Shown here one piece after another: positions 4,820-5,263 of a DNA stretch of 5,263 nt (positions are counted from its first letter, which is position 1; each line of letters begins with the position of its first letter). Below the pieces are notes generated by a model that saw only the letters and a list, made by a program, of their open reading frames with translations, had not been told where the DNA came from and made no database searches. The position numbers and the translations under genes are program-made. The DNA is from Acidobacteriota bacterium. GTDB lineage: Bacteria; Acidobacteriota; Vicinamibacteria; Vicinamibacterales; UBA2999. The stretch covers positions 1 through 5,263 of the forward strand of contig JABFRY010000441.1 of NCBI GenBank assembly GCA_013140955.1, read 5' to 3'.

Positions 4820-5263
4820 ATGCGGAAGAGTTTGTTCACAGCATCAGCGCTGGCACTGACGGTCATGATCGCGCCGGCGTGCGCATCGAAGGGTTTCGTG
4901 CGCGAGTCGGTCGGCGAGGTCAACACGAAGGTCGACACCCTGGGGACGTCACTCGAGGAAACGCAGGAAGCGACGCGGCAGAACACCCAGCGCATCGGCG
5001 AAGTGGATCAGAAGGCTGAAGCGGCCGGCACCGCGGCAACGGCCGCGCGCACGGCGGCCACCGAGGCCCGCACCGCGGCGGATTCGGCCGCGAATGCGGC
5101 CCGCACGGTCAACACCCGTGTGGACGCCGTCGAGACCGCGTCGCGCCGCCTCATCTACGAGGTGACGCTCACCGCGGACCAGGGCAACTTCAGCTTCGGC
5201 GCGGCCGCGCTGCCGGACTCCGCCAGGGCGAGTCTGGACGAGATGATCAACCGCCTGAAGGCC
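4820..5263 (+). CDS. OmpA-family lipoprotein with Ala-rich coiled coil, C-terminus cut by the window edge
   Basis: All 148 visible codons are open and the gene continues past the right edge. Residues 1-20 are a signal sequence (MRKSLFTASALALTVMIAPA) ending at Cys21. IAPAC is a loose lipobox, with Pro at -2 unusual, so lipidation is likely but not certain. Residues about 28-110 lack Pro, are rich in Ala/Thr/Arg/Glu and show heptad spacing (EVNTKVDTLGTSLEETQ; later TAATAAR, TAATEAR, TAADSAA), implying a long coiled coil like the Ala-zipper of Lpp-type lipoproteins. From about 111, 'LIYEVTLTADQGNFSFG' and 'LPDSARASLDEMINRLK' match the start of the OmpA C-terminal peptidoglycan-binding domain (strand, then first helix). 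Its diaminopimelate-binding Asp and Arg lie beyond the edge. The likely role is tethering the outer membrane to the cell wall. It is probably co-transcribed with the VWA gene. Confidence 0.88.
   Translation, partial: MRKSLFTASALALTVMIAPACASKGFVRESVGEVNTKVDTLGTSLEETQEATRQNTQRIGEVDQKAEAAGTAATAARTAATEARTAADSAANAARTVNTRVDAVETASRRLIYEVTLTADQGNFSFGAAALPDSARASLDEMINRLKA
5030..5092 (+). repeat. In-frame 21-nt (heptad) repeats inside the lipoprotein coiled coil
   Basis: Three successive 7-codon units encode TAATAAR, TAATEAR and TAADSAA (residues 71-91). The protein repeats are clear, while the DNA copies have diverged at silent positions, so the pattern reflects coiled-coil selection more than recent slippage. 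Alanine at the spaced core positions suggests a tightly packed helix bundle. Confidence 0.6.

Noticed and set aside
1..5263. Mobile elements, CRISPR arrays, tRNA/rRNA genes or defence-type genes
   Set aside because: I read both strands and found no transposase or integrase, no terminal repeats, no regularly spaced repeat array and no cloverleaf sequence. All long open frames are explained by the five genes and their shadows.

Overview
This 5.3 kb window is GC-rich bacterial chromosome. It holds five protein-coding genes, two of them cut by the window edges, arranged as two divergent groups. The best guess at the source is an Acidobacteriota bacterium, possibly of the Vicinamibacteria type. 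Three things suggest this: the secreted von Willebrand A protein has the layout of the 'VWFA-related Acidobacterial domain' family, the OmpA-type lipoprotein has a long Ala-rich coiled coil of a kind I associate with that phylum, and codons end strongly in G or C. This assignment is inference from remembered families, with no database search behind it.

Minus-strand group, in transcription order: (i) a complete class I/II PLP-dependent aminotransferase of the AlaA/AspC-like kind (3615 to 2386); (ii) after a 216-bp gap, a large polytopic membrane protein resembling GT-C-fold glycosyltransferases (2169 to 259); (iii) after a 49-bp gap, the first 69 codons of an alpha-oxoamine synthase, most likely glycine C-acetyltransferase (Kbl), running off the left edge (209 to 1). 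The two PLP enzymes fit amino-acid metabolism (alanine/pyruvate and threonine/glycine). The membrane protein between them has no obvious metabolic link, and the gaps leave open whether this is one operon.

Plus-strand group: (iv) an exported VWA-domain protein with an intact MIDAS motif (3831 to 4799), followed after 20 bp by (v) a lipoprotein with a coiled coil and the start of an OmpA-like peptidoglycan-binding domain (4820 to beyond the right edge). Both have strong ribosome binding sites and export signals, so they look like a small envelope operon.

The two groups share a 215-bp divergent intergenic region (3616 to 3830). Part of it (3711-3790) is only about 39% GC and contains two clean dyads and a direct repeat with a 21-bp period. 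It is the most likely regulatory region in the window. There is no sign of a mobile element, CRISPR array, tRNA, rRNA, phage gene or defence system. Very long open frames on the strands opposite the real genes are by-products of GC-rich codon use. I see no undescribed multi-gene system here. The points worth a second look are the divergent regulatory region, the repeat-bearing leader of the membrane gene, a possible leaderless start of kbl, and the poorly characterised membrane protein.
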